Shown here: piece after piece, positions 63,902 through 64,000 of the stretch
Layout: each line of letters starts with the position of its first letter
How positions within the stretch are numbered: position 1 is the first letter of the stretch
Source of the DNA: Brugia malayi
Taxonomy: Eukaryota; Nematoda; Chromadorea; Rhabditida; Onchocercidae
Direction: 5' to 3'
Length of the DNA: 64,000 nt
Assembly (NCBI RefSeq): GCF_000002995.4
Contig: NW_025062479.1
Coordinates: forward strand, 522,501-586,500
Notes under the pieces: generated by a model
What the model saw: the letters and a program-made list of their open reading frames with translations, nothing else
Told to the model about the DNA's origin: nothing
Databases searched by the model: none
Position numbers and translations under genes: made by a program

Positions 63902-64000
63902 CTGTAAATTTATGCAAAATACAAATCAATTATTTAATTTTTATCTTATCAAAATTTCGAATCTAATTCTGGAATTGGAATTGCTTTCAAATACTCGGAA
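63902..64000 (-). other. Window edge within the glutamate receptor gene
   Basis: Intron sequence upstream of the exon ending at 63901. The rest of the ligand-binding domain lies beyond the window. A donor-like gagtatttg near 63992 might mark the preceding exon, but cannot be judged at the edge. Confidence 0.4.

Overview
This window looks like nuclear DNA of a nematode, most consistent with a clade III (filarial/spirurid) worm. It is very AT-rich, with poly-A/T tracts and no operon-like bacterial structure. Its genes are split into many small exons with short GT/AG introns and T-rich acceptors, and the recognisable products are animal proteins, several closest to nematode forms (UNC-7 innexin, FAM20-type kinase). 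The species assignment is inference; no search was run. Exon models were built by hand from splice signals, phase continuity and family motifs.

Layout. (1) 3-4347, plus: 3' part of a FAM20 secretory-pathway kinase, catalytically intact, ending in a long Asn-rich tail encoded by an AAT/AAC repeat. (2) 4348-7871: intergenic, ATT/AAT-rich. (3) 7872-17874, minus, perhaps reaching 19770: a complete UNC-7 innexin with a Pro-rich N-terminal extension; its 4.2 kb intron holds GC-richer islands and a long stop-free frame. (4) 19771-32761: gene-poor, with a 1.5 kb TATC array and a few weak exon-like pieces. (5) 32762-33300, minus: an unrecognised protein of about 84 residues with a consistent three-exon model. 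(6) 37565-40885, minus: complete ERGIC1. (7) 40886-51543: gene-poor, with a GT array, a GA tract and a 1.46 kb AATG array. (8) 51544-56344, plus: complete SLC6 transporter of the B0AT/NTT4 type. (9) 58751-63901, minus: 3' part of a metabotropic glutamate receptor (cysteine-rich domain, seven-helix domain, tail). (10) 60434-61629, minus: an unrecognised, comparatively GC-rich gene lying inside an intron of that receptor on the same strand.

The genes do not form one pathway. UNC-7, the SLC6 transporter and the glutamate receptor are neuronal or membrane signalling/transport proteins; the FAM20 kinase and ERGIC1 act in the secretory pathway. The observations most worth checking are the non-canonical AT donor with an adjacent in-frame stop in the receptor, and the same-strand nested gene that appears to begin with a 3-nt ATG exon. 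No clear new multi-gene system was found.
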